A stretch of 64,000 nt of DNA from Cubamyces lactineus (Eukaryota > Basidiomycota > Agaricomycetes > Polyporales > Polyporaceae). Shown one piece after another: positions 13,201 to 24,941 of this stretch (its first letter is position 1; every line of letters begins with the position of its first letter). The stretch lies in NCBI GenBank assembly GCA_022376465.1, contig JACDTU010000002.1, positions 2,728,001 to 2,792,000 of the forward strand, read 5' to 3'. The notes beneath the pieces are model-generated. The model was not told where the DNA came from. It saw nothing but the letters and a program-made list of their open reading frames with translations, and ran no database searches. A program made the translations under genes and the position numbers.

Positions 13201-14130
13201 GTCGTGTGCTAATACCATTGGCTGGTCCAGGTCTTATTCCTCTCAGATACCAGCCGGACACTAGGCCTGCTCAGTAGCCTCTATCTCACGCTTAGCCAGT
13301 AGGTTATTCGACAGCTCAGGGCCTCGATTCATTGCTCACAGGAAGCAATATTAGTGACATGTTCCGCGTACATCGGACGCGCATACATGAAGAGCGGAGA
13401 AAGACATTGAAGCTAGAACTCCAGATACGCAGCGCATTATATCGTTTGTCAGCGCTCGTGAAGACTATGCACGATGAGCTTAGTCTCCTACCAGTGAGCG
13501 GTCGGCGTTCGCAGTGGGCATGAGGCGATACTGACGGCACCTATCGCAGAAACCGCTCCGCCACTACCGTCAGGTCATCATTACGATGCAGAAACTGCTC
13601 GACCTAATGACCGGCCTCCGGAAGATCAGGGAGAACATCCCCCGAAAAGAGACGGTCGCGAACGTCTTCAAGGAACGGCGCGAATTCGTGCGTTCTAGCC
13701 TTCATTGTGTGCCACCGGCCAGCCCCCACTAACTACGCCTTTGCCCCGTTGCCCCTCAAAGATGTCCTGCGTGTGCATCACCCTCTTCGCGTGCCAGCAC
13801 GCGTTCCGCGCCCGCGAGCCGCTGCCCCAGTTTTTGCCTTCTGCCCGGCACGCCTTCGCGAACCTCGAGTCACACGTGCAGGAGTGCATCCGCCGTGCGC
13901 GTGAGGAGGACCCGCACGCTCTGGGCCTGTCGCTCGTGTATGCGTTCGCGGAGCAGGAGGTGATGCAGAACGTCGTCGACACGCTCGAAGAGCTGCTCGA
14001 GGTCACGGGGCGGCTCTTCGGGACGTCCGCGTGGCTCACGCACGAATCGCACTTCTCGAGGACGAGCACGATGGAGGAGGGCGACCACGGGTGGTATAGT
14101 ACTTTCAAGTGGGAGGAGGGGGCGGAGTAG
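10265..14130 (+). CDS. FUSC/ArAE-type membrane transporter, BRE4/DUF2421-like
   Basis: A multi-exon gene (about 11-12 exons). The N-terminal exons code for a hydrophobic bundle (segments such as LLSTFLCSLIIVI and LNILGALIGIGVSTF), then a soluble helical region of about 300 residues in one exon (10858 to about 11734). A second soluble exon follows (about 11801-12360). A second hydrophobic bundle comes next, rebuilt from small exons at about 12410-13330 (for example ELAIIRAVMIAAGIVAAVLV). The C-terminal helical part covers about 13340-14130. Two membrane bundles with cytosolic regions and this C-terminal domain resemble fungal Brefeldin A sensitivity protein/DUF2421 members of the fusaric-acid-resistance/aromatic-acid exporter group. 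Substrate is unknown. Exon borders at 12400-13330 are tentative. It converges with the RecQ gene, whose stop is 217 bases away. Confidence 0.75.
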
Positions 14131-14347
14131 AGGGCGGTCGCTGCTGTGTTGTCTTTCGCTGTGCTATTATCTACATGTTTTCTGCTGTAAACAAGGACTT
14201 ATACCACATACTAAAGTAGAGGTTATCCCCGTGCATGATGAAGCATAAATGAACATGATACATACGCCTACAGATTATCTCTAGTACACTACTATGGTAG
14301 GGTATCTATACCAACCGTCGGCCAGAAATACAGGACTCGTTAAGGAT

Positions 14348-17300
14348 TTATTTCTGCGACGTCGATAGCACGTAATACCTAGAGCATATGCTCAGTATCT
14401 GCACGCAGTGCGGCTTGATGTCTTCTGCAGCGATGCCTTCCATCTCGAGCACTCTTCGGAGGCCCTCCATATCTAGGGAAAGACATGTCAGAGGGCGAGG
14501 TGCACAAGCGATTTAACAGGAAAATACGAACCGTTGGGTAGCATCAATGAGAGGAGCTCGAGAGTCGTGGGCTGGAGAACGTCGGCCATATCCGCGTCCT
14601 CCATGAGGATCTGCCAAGTGAACGTCATTTCAGCCGTTGTGTTGTGCAGAGGATGCGAGCACGTACCTTGTCTCGAAGTGCCTGCAGCTCCTGGAGACAC
14701 CGCTCTGGCACTCCTAGGTCCTCGTCAACGTTCACCCCCGCGACGTCCTCCCTCTCGATTATGGTCACCCGATACGGCGGCGGGTCGACCTCCTCGATCT
14801 CCGAGTCCCACCCGTCCCCCATGCGCTGTGACGCGGACGGCATCCCGCGGGTGCCCATCCGCCGGGCAGGCGGCGGGGGCGGGCTCGAGATGTCCTCGAT
14901 CTCGTCCTCGACGAACTCGGGGTCGTCGTCCGAGTCGTCCCGGTATAGACTGATCTCGGGCTCTTTGGGCTTGGGGACTTGACGTGCGGGAGTGGCGGCC
15001 TTCCTGCTCCCGCGAGCGACCTGTGCGGCCGATTGGACAGAGACTACGGTGGAGGGGCCCGCGCTGGCTGGGTCGTTCGCCGTTTGTGCATCTTGATCTG
15101 CTCGCCCGCGAGGCTTCTTGGCGGCCGTCGACATGCGGAAGGAGACTATGACCTTCTCCCTTCCGGCCTTGAGGGCATTAGCCTTTGGACCGAGCTGTGG
15201 AGACGTAGTCAGCGCCATGCATGGTGTTCCTACCGGTTGAATACTTACGAGAAGATACGTCTGGCTGTAGCCACTGGCCATTGTCTTGATCTGGGTGGTT
15301 AGAATCCCGGTGTTATGCATCTCCTCGATAAGGCGATCGATGATTTCGGGCTTCCACTGGCCCCCGATCCCGTAGAGCGGATCGCTCGTGAACCCCTTCG
15401 AGACCATCGTCTGCGGCTTGTTCCCCTTGAGCGCGAGGGCGAGCTGCTTCGACGTCAGGTACTTCGAGCCTCCGCGGGTCAGGTTCTCGAACAGGCGGAG
15501 CGCCTGCTGCGCGTCCTGCGTGTGGTCCTCGGTCAGGCGGGGGCTGTCGTCGCGGCAGTTGTCGCACATCTTGCGGCAGAGCTCGGGGTTGAAGGGCTCG
15601 TCGAAGAAGCTGAGCACCTGCTTGCGGCGGCAGTGGACGTTGTTCCTGCAATAGCTGTTAACGTGACGGATGTCTTCCTCTTGCCTGCTCCGCAGGTCGG
15701 GCGTGAGTGCTTGGTCTTTGCGGATGCGGCTGATCCAGCCGTGGTAATCGCTCGAATTGTAGTCTGGATGGCGAATCTCAGGGGCAGCGCTCTTGTGACT
15801 TTCGCATGAGGAGACTTACAGAGGATGCACCGCGCGTATCTCCCATCACGGCCAGCCCGACCAGTTTCTTGGTAGTACCTGGATTCGAGTCAGCACAGCG
15901 CGAACAAAGACCAGCCAGGCTCTCTCTACGACTCACCCGTTCAGGGAGCTAGGCATATCATGGTGGATCACAAAGCGGACTTTTGAGCGATTTCAGTTGG
16001 ATAACAAGTTCTGAGGGTACAGTTCACATACCATCCGCCTTGTCAATGCCCATGCCAAACGCGATCTGTCGTGGAATTATATGAGAATGCCAACGGTATA
16101 TTAAATGCGAGGGCCTACCGTCGCCACTATGATCTGGACACGGCCTGAGCTCCAGTCGTGCTGCACGCGGGTCTTGTCCTGCTCTACCATCTGAGCATGG
16201 TAGTGCCTTGCGTTGAGAGCGTACTTCTCCCGCAGCGACTTGGCGACCTCCTCGCACCGGTCGCGAGACGAGCAGTAAATGATGCCTGTGTCCCGCGGAT
16301 GGTGCTCCCGGATATAGGTCGCGATGTCTTCGAGCACGTTCTTCTTCTTCAAACGTACGTCGTAATCCAAGTTCGGCCGGTTGAACGATAGCTTGAAGGG
16401 CTCTTTGACTGTGAGGCGGAGTCGTGAGATGATGTCTCGTTGGACTTGCGCGTTGGCAGTGCCGGTCATTGCGCTGATAGGCACGTCGGGGTACACTATC
16501 CTCAACTGCGATAAATGTGCATACTAAAACAGTTGCTCAGTTAACAATGCACGCTGAACAATGGACGTAAAAGCCATACAGAATCACGGAACGTGAGTCC
16601 CCAATCGGTGATCAGATGGGCCTCGTCGATGACGAATCGCTTCAGCTGTCCCATGTTGCGTAGTCGCGTCAGTGCAATCTCCATGGCCCCGCTCATCTGC
16701 AGCATCTCGGGGGTAAGATATAGCAGCTTTGGTGGGGTCCCGTTCCTGAGTCGCTGCCAAATGCGGCCCCTGTCCGCCTCCGGCATATCGCCCAGCAGCA
16801 CCTCGACGTCAATGCCGAGCTGCTTGAGGGCCCGTTGCTGGTCCATGATGAGGGACTTGAGCGGGCTGACGACAACAGTGACACCGTCCTGGCAAACAGC
16901 GGGGAGCTGGAACGTCAGACTCTTCCCGCTACCAGTGGGGAAGAGCACAAAGACGTCGCCGCCATCCATCGCGGTACAGATCGCCTTGAGCTGCAGCGCG
17001 CGGAAAGAATGAAGTCGAAACACGCTCGTGAGGACTTCTTTGACTTTGGGATAGTAGGGCTTCTCCTTCAGGTCTCGAGAATCTGGGACGACCGGGTTGG
17101 CTGGAGGTGGGCCTGAGTTGATGGCCTCTCGAGCGACCGAAACGGCTCGGGAACCACGCTGGCTGGCAGGTGGTGTGGCCGGTGTAGGTACCAGGGCGGG
17201 AACTGGATCCTCAATGTCGGGCAACCCGTCGTCTGACGGACCCCAATACTCGTCGTCGTCGAGATCGACAGCAATCTGCTTAATAACAGACGGGCCTGCC

Positions 17301-18493
17301 ACTGAAGCGAAGCTATTGTCTACTCGCTCTGTTGGGTTGATCCGCTCAGCAAGGACATTGTTTAGCAGTGCTGGTCTAGAGGGAGTCGGCAAACCAGAGT
17401 GCAACGGAGCAGAATTGGCGTTAAACCGAGCCCTGCCGGCCGCGGGACGCTCTCCTCGTTGAATAGCTTTGAGGAGAGCTCGTGCACGAGCAACCCGCTT
17501 CTCAAGGTAGTCGCTACGAACGCTGTGAGTCTACGTAAATGGACGTCTGAGGTGAACATACGTTAACAGATTGCACAGAACAACGTCTCTTGGGTCGCCT
17601 GCATCGGCGCGTGCAGCACCGACCTGCTTATTGCAGAATTCTATCAGGGCATCAGCCGTCGTGCACACGCCTCGTAATTCTTCCTCTGACATCTGTGGCT
17701 CCGACGTGACTCGGGATTCGATATGACAATACCATCATGGTCGCTACGTACCTCCTCGAGGTCGGCATCGTGGGGCAAGCCGTTGAATGACGTACGTAAG
17801 GCATCCACGCCTCCCGCAAACAACGTGGATTGTACGTTGTTGGGAGAAGGAGCGAGCTGTGTACTCCCGGAAGAAGAGGCCTGAGAGTAGGACTGCGCGA
17901 CAGCGGACGTTCGTTCTGAGTCTCGCGCGCTGCCCTTGCCTTTTGCAGAGGGATCATGAGGAGAACGGTTCTCCTTCTCTGGGGCGGGCGTGTGGTTGGT
18001 CTTCGGACGTTTGGGAGAGGTGTGGGGGACTAGATCATGGGGAGAGCCGGAAGATATGCGCTTGACGGGGATGCTGGAAGTGGAAATGTTCAAGGGTGTG
18101 GATTCCGTAGAAGATATGCTGACGATTGAGAGGTTGCTGTTGTCTGCGAGCGACGGGGAAGCCGGCAGAGCGGGCTTGGCTTTACCAAAGCCCGGCGTGG
18201 AGAAGGATGGCAGCTTCCGTACTTGGAGGGCGTGAGATTGGTAGAGTTGCGGAGAAGATCGGAGAAACTGACCGGTAACGTTGGAGGGCGTGTCGGATGG
18301 CGGGATCGACCTCGCGGGCTTGAATTTGCCCTGGGATTGGAGGGGTAAGAAAGGAAATCGGAGAGAAAGAAGGGATGTGGACCTTGCTACTGCTAGCGAG
18401 CGGCGTTGCAGGGGCGGGCCTGGCAGGCGCTGGAGAATTGAGGACGTATTTGCGGCGGACTTCGTCAAGATTGGTCTTGGGCCCGGTGGCCAT
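14348..18493 (-). CDS. SGS1: RecQ-type DNA helicase (Sgs1/Rqh1/BLM class)
   Basis: A 3'-5' helicase for recombination and replication-fork repair in the nucleus. Start ATG 18493; a 49-base intron with an unusual GTCCAC donor follows codon 37. The first several hundred residues are Ser/Pro-rich and disordered. The helicase core shows Walker A FPTGSGKS, the DEAH box VIDEAHLITDWG, and motif VI ETGRAGRDGR. A zinc-binding part follows (CRNNVHCRRKQVLSFF then CRKMCDNC), then an RQC winged-helix region and an acidic linker. A final HRDC-like domain spans two exons near 14640-14350. Presence of both RQC and HRDC separates it from the short RecQ4 and RecQ5 classes. It is divergent from NUF2 across a 315-base spacer. 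Confidence 0.93.
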
Positions 18494-18808
18494 GGCGGCA
18501 GGAAGAGAGATGGGGGCGATAGGCTGCTGGGATGGAGGGGCGAGCAAAAGAGCGAAAGGGGGGACTGAGGACTGATTGAGGACGGGGCCAGCAAAGGCAA
18601 AGGTTGATTCTAGCCGGACGCGAAAGGACGGGGAGCTGGGAGAGCGAGTGGCCCACGCCAGGACCAGGACCAGCCGAGAGATCGCAAGGCGCGAGTCGCG
18701 TCGCGTCGCGTGCACACCCTGTCTCCGTCACATGACCGCACTTCCCCCCAACACCCACCCCCGCTTTCTTCTCTCTGTTCTCCCCTCCATCCTCCTGCCC
18801 CGCCTGCT
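18494..18808. promoter_or_regulatory. Shared divergent promoter region, RecQ helicase / NUF2
   Basis: A 315-base spacer between two start codons pointing away from each other. It must hold the promoters and 5' leaders of both genes. The NUF2-proximal half is CT-rich on the plus strand. No clear TATA box was seen. Confidence 0.5.
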
Positions 18809-20582
18809 ATGTCTAGCGCGTTCTGGTTTCCGTCCCTGCCTGTGTCTGAAGTCGTAGACGCGTTCACCGGCTGGGGCTACTCGGTCAGCCCAGAGCAAGT
18901 CGCGCGTCCCACTTCCGACTTCGTCCTCGGAGTATACAGCGCCTGCGTCGAGCAGCTTACAGGCATCACCCTTGACACCCTTCAAGAGCCCATAGAACAA
19001 GCACTAGCAACTACAGACAACCCCGTACGTCGCATGTCCACAGCCCTGTCCGGGTAGAACTCACGCCCGTCCAGGATGTGTACTCCCAAGCACTTGCCCA
19101 CAATCTCCTCTTGTACCACATGTACGTGTCCAGGGATCCCAATCCTTCTCAGCTGCATCTCCATACTGAACGATGCGTAGCCAGAGGTTTGCCAACGCTG
19201 CCAAGATCCTCGATTTCAGTGCAAAGGATATCTACTTTCCCGACCCCGACCGCACTCGCTCTATCTTCTCTGCCTTCATAAACTTCATCAAGTTCTCAGA
19301 GCAGAGCGAAGCCTTTATTACCCGCCTCCGAAATCAGTCTACCGCAGTCATAAAGGAGCGTCAGGCAGTTCTCGAGGAGACGGCAGAGCTTGAGCAGCGA
19401 ATGTCGGAGTTCAAGTGAGCTCGGTCTTACGCTTGCGCAGAGCCACCATATTGATGGTTATATGTAGGGTCAGAAGGGCTGAAGACGAGCCGAAATGCGA
19501 GGCCTTGAGGCAAGAGAACGCCGCATTGATGGAGCAAGTCATTGCGTACAAGGATCACCAGATGGGTTTCCTCCAAGACGTCGAGAGCCTCAAGCAGGAG
19601 AAGGCTGCCCTTGTCGCCGAGAAGGTCAGATTCTAGTCTTCCATCTTCAAAACGCGAGCTCATGGGCATCTCGTCTACAGGAGAAGGTATCGAGCGAGAT
19701 GGCGGTCGTTTCGGAGAACATCAACCGCACGCGTTCGCGCATCGTGCAGTCTCCGGAACGCATCAAGCGTAATATCTCCACGATGGGGCATACTGCCGCG
19801 GAGGATAAGCGTACTGTGGCTGCCAACGAGGCCAAGACGCGCGACCTGCAGACCAAGATAGCTGCATTGTTGAACATTGAGAAGGTATGCGTTCAGCGAA
19901 CGGATGCAATGCAAGCTATCGCGGTATTCACTATGCCTATAGGACGTCCGCTCCTGCGTAGAGCAACTTCAAGTCATCGAGAAGGAGATGCGTGCTCTGG
20001 ACGCGGCGCAGAAGGAGCTAGGCGACCTGAAGGACACCCTTGACCGCAAGAAGGGCGAGCGCGCGGAACTCATCATGCGCCGAGAGGTATACGTTTCGCT
20101 TTGACCATGACAACGCACGATGCTGAGATGCCACGGGTATAGCGTGTCCACAAGCAATTCTCGAACGCGCAGGAGAAGCTCGAACGTGCACAGCGGCACG
20201 CAGAGGACAAGCGCATCGCGAGCCAGCAGACGATTGAGCGACTACAGCGCGAATACGAGGAGATGGCGGTTGAGCGTCGGGACAACGACCGTCAGGTCGA
20301 GGAGCTCCGCGCCGAAGCCGATGAGATCGAGCGCAAGGTAGGCTGGTTTCCTTGATTTAGCTTGCGCTATCATAATGACGTGCTGTACACAGATGGCGGA
20401 GCACATGAAGACAAGCCAGGCTGAGCTGAACGAACTCCTGGCCGAGTACTGGAAGCTCAGGCATGAGACCGGCAAGTCTCGAGTTCCACACTACATTTTC
20501 GATTGACATTGATGAGGGACTTGCAGAGGTCTACATGGAAACGCTCGCCAACAAGCTGGGCATGCAGGTTAGGAGCACCTGA
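18809..20582 (+). CDS. NUF2: Kinetochore protein Nuf2 (Ndc80 complex)
   Basis: Nuf2 pairs with Ndc80 to attach kinetochores to spindle microtubules. ATG 18809 begins MSSAFWFPSLPVSEVVDAF, typical of the calponin-homology-like head of the family. The head is encoded by the first three exons (to about 19410), including the conserved FSAFINFIKFSEQ. The rest, in about six more exons, is almost pure coiled coil (for example EALRQENAALMEQV and EEMAVERRDNDRQVEEL), ending with a short tail at TGA 20580-20582. Estimated length is about 450 residues, as expected for the family. Introns are short GT-AG types, several inside the coiled-coil part. Confidence 0.92.
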
Positions 20583-20758
20583 GCCGCTCCTTTTTTCTTT
20601 CGATTCGTGTGCGTCTGCTTCGATAGTAGTACTGTAACATTAGCTGTTGATTGTTGTACACCCATACCCATATTGTACATGTACGCCTAGAACTAGTACT
20701 GATAGTGATACGGACGGCCCATGCGGCCAATATGACGAATACAGATGTGCTACGGTGG

Positions 20759-22451
20759 TCAGCGCCGTCTGCGTGACTTTGGCCTCTTCTTGAGGTTGAT
20801 GCATTCCCTACAGTACCAATCGCCTTTGGGGATCCTGACGAGGCCAACACATCCGATGTGGAACTGCCACCGCAAACGTTTGTCAAAGGGGACAGGCGTG
20901 AGTGGAGACATGATACTCACCCATTCGCGGGTACAGGTTGGACTGTCGCATGCGATCATCTGTGCGGGTGTTCGTCATAAGCCATGGACGGTGATAAAAG
21001 TGGACGGAACGCACATCACCAAAAGAGACCTGATTGCAGAAGCAGTATCGAGGCTCGTTGGGGTCGGGCGGCATGTCATCCACCAAAATTGGAGTATGTA
21101 CGTTGCTCTGTGCTGGAATTCGTAACGTGAGAGTAGGCTGGGAAATAACGGCCTGGTCTTCGACGATCGTGGGTGCGGCGTCGCCTTCTCGCGAGCTTTG
21201 CTTGCGACTCGTCGTCTTCTTCCGCTTCTTGCCTTTCTTCTTTTCCTTTGGAGGTGCAGGCTCAGGAGCTTCAGTTGCGGCTTCAGGTACAACGGTAGGG
21301 ACCGCATCGGGTTGTAACTCTGGCTCTAACTCGGGCTCTAGCTCTTGCTCTAGTTCCGGCTGCGCCCCCTCGGCATCTTCTACGGGCTCATCGACAGCCT
21401 CTGGAGGTGGAGGAGGCTCTACAAGGGGCTCCAGGTCTTCCAGTACGGGAATGGGAATCAAGGGGGGAGGGGTCATGACGCGCCCACGGTTGCTTGGGGG
21501 CACAATGACTTCTGGTAGTATGATTGACGCGGGGTGAGTCCCTTGGCGGAGACCGAGGGTTATGGAGGCCTCTTGTTCCTTAATGGCACGGTCGAGGTCG
21601 CGGATGTACCTATCCACCTGTCATGCATTGTCCTTCAGTTGATACATTGGCGTAACGACGCTCATAGGAAGAAGGCGACGTACAAGGTCGTATGCGTGCT
21701 GTGCAAGATATACCTTTTCCGCACATGCTCTTGTGGCCTCTTCGGAGGATTGCGCAAGATGGATGAGCAGCTCGCGCGTCGAGGTAGAAGATTCAATGGC
21801 AGATGCGAGGGAGCTTGATGTGGAAGACGAGATTTGCCGTCTTCTTGAGGGTTCTGTGATAGTCGCAGCAGGAGAAGGGGTAACTGGGGTATCATGTGGT
21901 ATCTTGCCGTTGGGTAGAGGCGTATTGTTCGGTCCATTTACTGCTGCGTCGACGTGCGCGTCGGTGCGAGGGTCACGAGCCAGGGCCTTGCGCAGGGTGA
22001 TATACTTGAGGACCGCGGGGGCGATGTGGGTTATGTTGTCTGATGCTTGCCGTTAAGGGGTGAAACAACAGTACTGGGGGCAGACTCACCTTGTGCTTGC
22101 TGGTCCAATTCATGGATGAGCGTGAATGCTCGATGCAAAGACAGCGGCAGCTGCTCAAGCACTGGGCAACACGGTCACGATTGCGGCGCATATAGCCAGA
22201 AGGCGGGACTCACATTCATAGTGCTCCTCTCTAAACGCATCCCACACTTCGCGTTCCTTCGCAGACGCCTCGGCATCTGCCTCTTCCGGCGGAGGACCTT
22301 CGGGCTGCGCTGACTCTGTACTGGGTTGTTGAGGCTCGACGGGTGTTGGCTCAGATTCCTTTCGGGAGTCGCTTTCTATGCCGTCAGAGCCGTCGTGACC
22401 ATTGAGATCGAGTCGCCGTCGTTTGGTCCTGCGTGTAGACATGGTAGACAT
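20759..22451 (-). CDS. ING-family PHD-finger protein (chromatin reader)
   Basis: ING proteins are subunits of histone acetyltransferase or deacetylase complexes and read H3K4me3. Starting at ATG 22451 (MSTMSTRRTKRRRLDL), an N-terminal ING helical domain is rebuilt over three exons (YELLEQLPLSLHRAFTLIH, then ELDQQAQDNITHIAP, later YIRDLDRAIKEQEASI). A long Pro/Glu-rich linker follows, with an acidic Glu-Leu-Glu-Pro repeat near 21310-21360 and a Lys-rich patch. The C-terminal C4HC3 PHD finger starts YCFCNQVSFGDMIACDSP, with the motif EWFHIGCVGL and a final WYCREC, followed by a basic tail. Two introns interrupt the PHD finger. Which member (Yng2-, Pho23- or Yng1-like) it is cannot be settled by eye. 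Confidence 0.9.
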
Positions 22452-23102
22452 GGTCAAGAGCAGTGGCGTATACCAGCGGGCGCTTACTGACGCGACGCGA
22501 CTTTGAATCAGCGTGATCACGAATTCGTGCGAGCGCACTAGCACATCGTCAGTCCAACTCGTATGGCCATTGGCCGCTGCATCGGCAGCTGAGCGAAACA
22601 GTACTGGCTCGAATGAGAGATGATAGAAAATACAAATAGATTCCACTAGATCATATAGCGAGACCTCCAGAATGTATGTGAGCGTGATAATGCAATACGA
22701 GAACGCGATAACAAGGTCTGAGAGCGCATTTCATCCAGAGTCCGTTGCTGGGGTGTTCTACTCGGAGAGACAGTGATGAGCGGGATCGTATGGGGTTAGG
22801 ATATAACGTGTTCAGGAAGAACCTCGTGAAGCGTGATAGCGATGGTGGTAGCATGAGAAGCACGTTGCATTTCGACGTCCTGGCGGTATGGTAAACATCG
22901 CTCTTTCGACGATTCATGGAAGCGGCAAGGATGAATACGTACCATTGGAGGCATTCTTCACAGCAGGTGCTAGTGAGCCAGGATCTCGTAGCGTGTTTGC
23001 GTGTACTGACTTGTCAATTCTTGATAGCTGGGAGGTACGCAGAGGGAATGAGAGGTTATCCACAACTTGCATCCCGCGATTGAAAATCACGACGTACAGT
23101 CG
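22452..23102. other. Intergenic spacer, ING gene to membrane-family gene A
   Basis: About 650 bases holding the upstream region of the ING gene and the 3' flank of gene A. Only short random open frames were seen, with no recognisable element. Confidence 0.5.
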
Positions 23103-24470
23103 TCAAATTCGTGTCTGGATATGACGATGGTAAGCTGATGATTGCCTGATATGATGCGGCTCAACGTACTGGCGATACTGATCAAATGCGGCCTCCGCAT
23201 CCCGGTACAGAGTATGGAGGAGGTTCAGCTCCGTCGCATTGAAGCCATGGACCGTGTTGTAGTCAAAGCGCGGCGAAGCAGGACGTCCGAGCTTCCCCTC
23301 CTTTTTCTCATCGAAGACGCGAACTTTCTGTAGGACGGACTCCTTCCAGACATCCCATACCGGCGTCTCGTTGGGCAACAAGTCGTCTAAGGTCTTGCGC
23401 AGGGTGTCGTGGTTGGCAGGTGAAAGGACGAGGAGCACGAAGACAGCCATAGCTGTCCTTGTGCCGAATTCATACTTCACCTTTCTATGATGCCGTAGAA
23501 CCCTCTCCATGAGGATGCGACGCTGGATGCTCTCTCTGTCCAGAGACGACAGATAAGAGTTGTAACCCCATGACACAGCGAGGGAGGTGAGGAACATGAT
23601 CTGGCCAAAGATCTCCCCTTGTGGAACGAGGAGGAGTTGTGCTAGGAACTGCACTGTGAGGAGTATCGAGCATATGCCTATGTTGTGATACTCGGGCTCG
23701 CTGTCGAACTTGAGCGAAAATCGTCCCCTGGTGATAGGCGTGACTGCACCTTCCTTCCCAAGCAGGACGACGATCTCGTCCTCGCCCATGAGAATACCGT
23801 CCCCATCTGGTGCGCCGTCTGCATGTCGTGGGTGGGTGAACGTGAATCGGCCTGTGCCAATTACGAAACACGACGCCCCGCTTGCGATGATACCGAGGAG
23901 TATCATCGAAAAGCAAAACCAATCGTGGTACACCAGACACGCCACGCAGGTCGCAATAGACGCCACGATGGGGATGCTCGCGAGGGGACCGGTCGAGTCA
24001 CTGAAGACTCGCGGATGCTCCTCGGGTTCAGGTTTGTGCCAGAGGTCGACGACGGTGACGGCAACTGGCGTTGTGATGCGAGGGTAGTGTACCAGAGTGA
24101 CGTCGCTCCGCGGGATATCCTTGCATTCCTGGACCAGAAGATGGGCCAGATGGCCCGTCTTGGAGATGATGGTCCCCGACTGCACTCCTCGATACTTCGG
24201 CCCCTTCATACCGTCGAGTTCGAAGAGGACGGCAGGATCGACGTTGATGCCGGGGTAGAGACCGTCCCAGAAGCGCGATCGCCCAAGCTGACCGTATCGC
24301 TTCGCGATCTCGTAGCTCCCGGGAGTGTTATACCACCCTAACCATTTTCGGCCCTGGTAGATGTGGACTGTTGCCATCGCGGAAACCGCGACGTCTCCTC
24401 CGAAGAAACCGGCGACTCCAGAGATGTCGAGATTGAACTGGGAATCCTGTAGGGGAATGGTGATTGTCAT
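23103..24470 (-). CDS. Tandem membrane-protein family, member A (function unknown)
   Basis: A 455-codon frame without introns. It is clearly related to three neighbours at 24942-26465, 27941-29224 and 29782-31083. Shared blocks include DISGVAGFFGGD near the N-terminus, GWYNTPGSYEIAKRYGQ, DWFCFSMILLG, TRGRFSLKF, QFLAQLLLVPQG and GTRTAMAVF. Hydrophobic stretches at about residues 165-215 (a pair), 270-320 (a pair) and 345-365 suggest four or five membrane spans. There is no classical N-terminal signal peptide. No family known to me matches, and no catalytic motif is evident. A long open frame on the opposite strand (about 23685-24341) is a codon-bias shadow. Confidence 0.8.
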   Translation of the reverse strand: MTITIPLQDSQFNLDISGVAGFFGGDVAVSAMATVHIYQGRKWLGWYNTPGSYEIAKRYGQLGRSRFWDGLYPGINVDPAVLFELDGMKGPKYRGVQSGTIISKTGHLAHLLVQECKDIPRSDVTLVHYPRITTPVAVTVVDLWHKPEPEEHPRVFSDSTGPLASIPIVASIATCVACLVYHDWFCFSMILLGIIASGASCFVIGTGRFTFTHPRHADGAPDGDGILMGEDEIVVLLGKEGAVTPITRGRFSLKFDSEPEYHNIGICSILLTVQFLAQLLLVPQGEIFGQIMFLTSLAVSWGYNSYLSSLDRESIQRRILMERVLRHHRKVKYEFGTRTAMAVFVLLVLSPANHDTLRKTLDDLLPNETPVWDVWKESVLQKVRVFDEKKEGKLGRPASPRFDYNTVHGFNATELNLLHTLYRDAEAAFDQYRQYVEPHHIRQSSAYHRHIQTRI

Positions 24471-24941
24471 GGCTGGCGATGAGCAGCCACAGCTGCGAGC
24501 TGTACAACACGAGAGGGAGAGTACCGTCAGGCCGTTCTTGGAGGGAGGAATGAGCCGTTGTTGTCGATGGCCATCGCGGCAGATATATCAAAAACGCATG
24601 CCATTGCCGCTCAACGACTGCCTCATGGCGCGGACATTCTCGTCAACGGCCTCGTTGACGGTGCCAAGCAGTGAGAACAAGATGGTCTAAATCAGAGAGC
24701 GGGAAGTTCACCGCCACACACCCGCGGCCGCCACGCGCCCCCTGTATGACGCCCAACCTCGAATTTCGCGACAATATATGGATGCCCACCTCTGAGAGGC
24801 GTGCTCCACCCCTCCTATCGTTGTCGTGTGTATGAAATGCATCACGGTTAAGAGGTGAAATAATAACATATCATCACGGATCACCAAACATTGAAATCCA
24901 AGTAGTAGTCAATAGTACTTCGCACCCGCGTACAGACAAAA
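24471..24941. other. Spacer between membrane-family genes A and B
   Basis: 471 bases, containing the promoter of gene A (TATA-like element at 24583-24588) and the 3' flank of gene B, which is AT-rich around 24840-24930. No coding signal was seen. Confidence 0.5.
24583..24588 (-). promoter_or_regulatory. TATA-like element, gene A
   Basis: ATATAT within TGATATATCT on the minus strand, 113 bases before the ATG at 24470. Confidence 0.3.
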
